Of a stretch of DNA of 5,454 nucleotides, positions 5,294 to 5,454 are shown one piece after another. The stretch is from positions 1-5,454 of the forward strand of contig JAJZZZ010000097.1 of assembly GCA_021797265.1 (NCBI GenBank). Reading direction: 5' to 3'. Each line of letters begins with the position of its first letter. Position 1 is the first letter of the stretch. The notes beneath the pieces are model-generated. The model was not told the origin of the DNA and ran no database searches. It saw only the letters and a program-made list of their open reading frames with translations. Both the position numbers and the translations under genes were made by a program. The stretch is from Thermoplasmata archaeon (GTDB lineage: Archaea > Thermoplasmatota > Thermoplasmata > Thermoplasmatales > Thermoplasmataceae).

Positions 5294-5454
5294 GGCTAAC
5301 CCCCCTGCTTATGAATAAGTCGTCGAGGGTCACGTTTTTGATTGTGAAGCCCTTTTCCAAATACTCCTGAACTTTGTTTTTCTTGATGTACCGGATGTAC
5401 GTGTTGGACACTCTGATACAGTCACTGCAAGGTTCTGTGGTCTCGGCCCTGAAC
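5283..5454 (-). CDS. Probable ABC transporter ATP-binding subunit, C-terminal end only
   Basis: An open frame of 56 residues enters from the right edge and stops at TAA (5285-5283), 11 bases inside the permease gene. The visible end reads ...KGFTIKNVTLDDLFISRGVSLES. The pattern VTLDDLFISRG is close to the (V/A)TLEDVFL..TG ending common to ATPases paired with ABC-2 permeases. The Walker A, Walker B and signature motifs would lie outside the window, so the call rests on this tail plus the overlapping permease. An EPCSDC pair of cysteines sits near the window edge. The start is not visible. Confidence 0.65.
   Translation of the reverse strand, partial: FRAETTEPCSDCIRVSNTYIRYIKKNKVQEYLEKGFTIKNVTLDDLFISRGVSLES

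Overview
The window looks like a chromosomal stretch from a Thermoplasmata archaeon, probably in or near the Thermoplasmatales. It is archaeal because it carries a RIO1-type kinase, an archaeal Dim2/Pno1-like KH protein, an initiator tRNA with archaeal identity features, a Trm5/Taw2-family wyosine enzyme, and TATA boxes about 26-28 bases upstream of leaderless starts. The finer placement is inferred from short leaderless promoters, moderate GC content and heavy AGG/AGA arginine use; no search was possible.

Layout, left to right. Bases 1-1320 (+) hold RIO1, whose 5' end lies outside the window, followed by the KH-domain protein. Both are small-ribosomal-subunit maturation factors. At 1367-1441 (+) is the initiator tRNA-Met (CAT), with its own TATA box. 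Bases 1444-3065 (-) hold a hemC-hemD operon read towards the tRNA; hemD ends 2 bases from the tRNA 3' end. A 56-base divergent promoter region (3066-3121) separates hemC from a Taw2-like wyosine-tRNA enzyme (3122-4138, +). After a 109-base spacer comes a small basic protein of unknown function (4248-4562, +) with a strong leaderless promoter. Convergent with it are an ABC-2-type permease (4571-5293, -) that starts at TTG, and the C-terminal end of what is probably its ATPase (5283-5454, -), which runs off the right edge.

Functionally there are four modules: small-subunit maturation and initiation (RIO1, KH, tRNA-iMet), tetrapyrrole synthesis up to uroporphyrinogen III (HemC then HemD), tRNA-Phe wyosine modification (Taw2-like), and an ABC exporter. 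There is no gene-free stretch over 300 bases. I see no CRISPR array, transposon, integrase, toxin-antitoxin pair or defence island. This is mostly ordinary housekeeping sequence. The parts most worth a second look are the unknown small basic protein, the altered catalytic-region motif of the Taw2-like enzyme, and the very tight tail-to-tail arrangement of hemD and the initiator tRNA.
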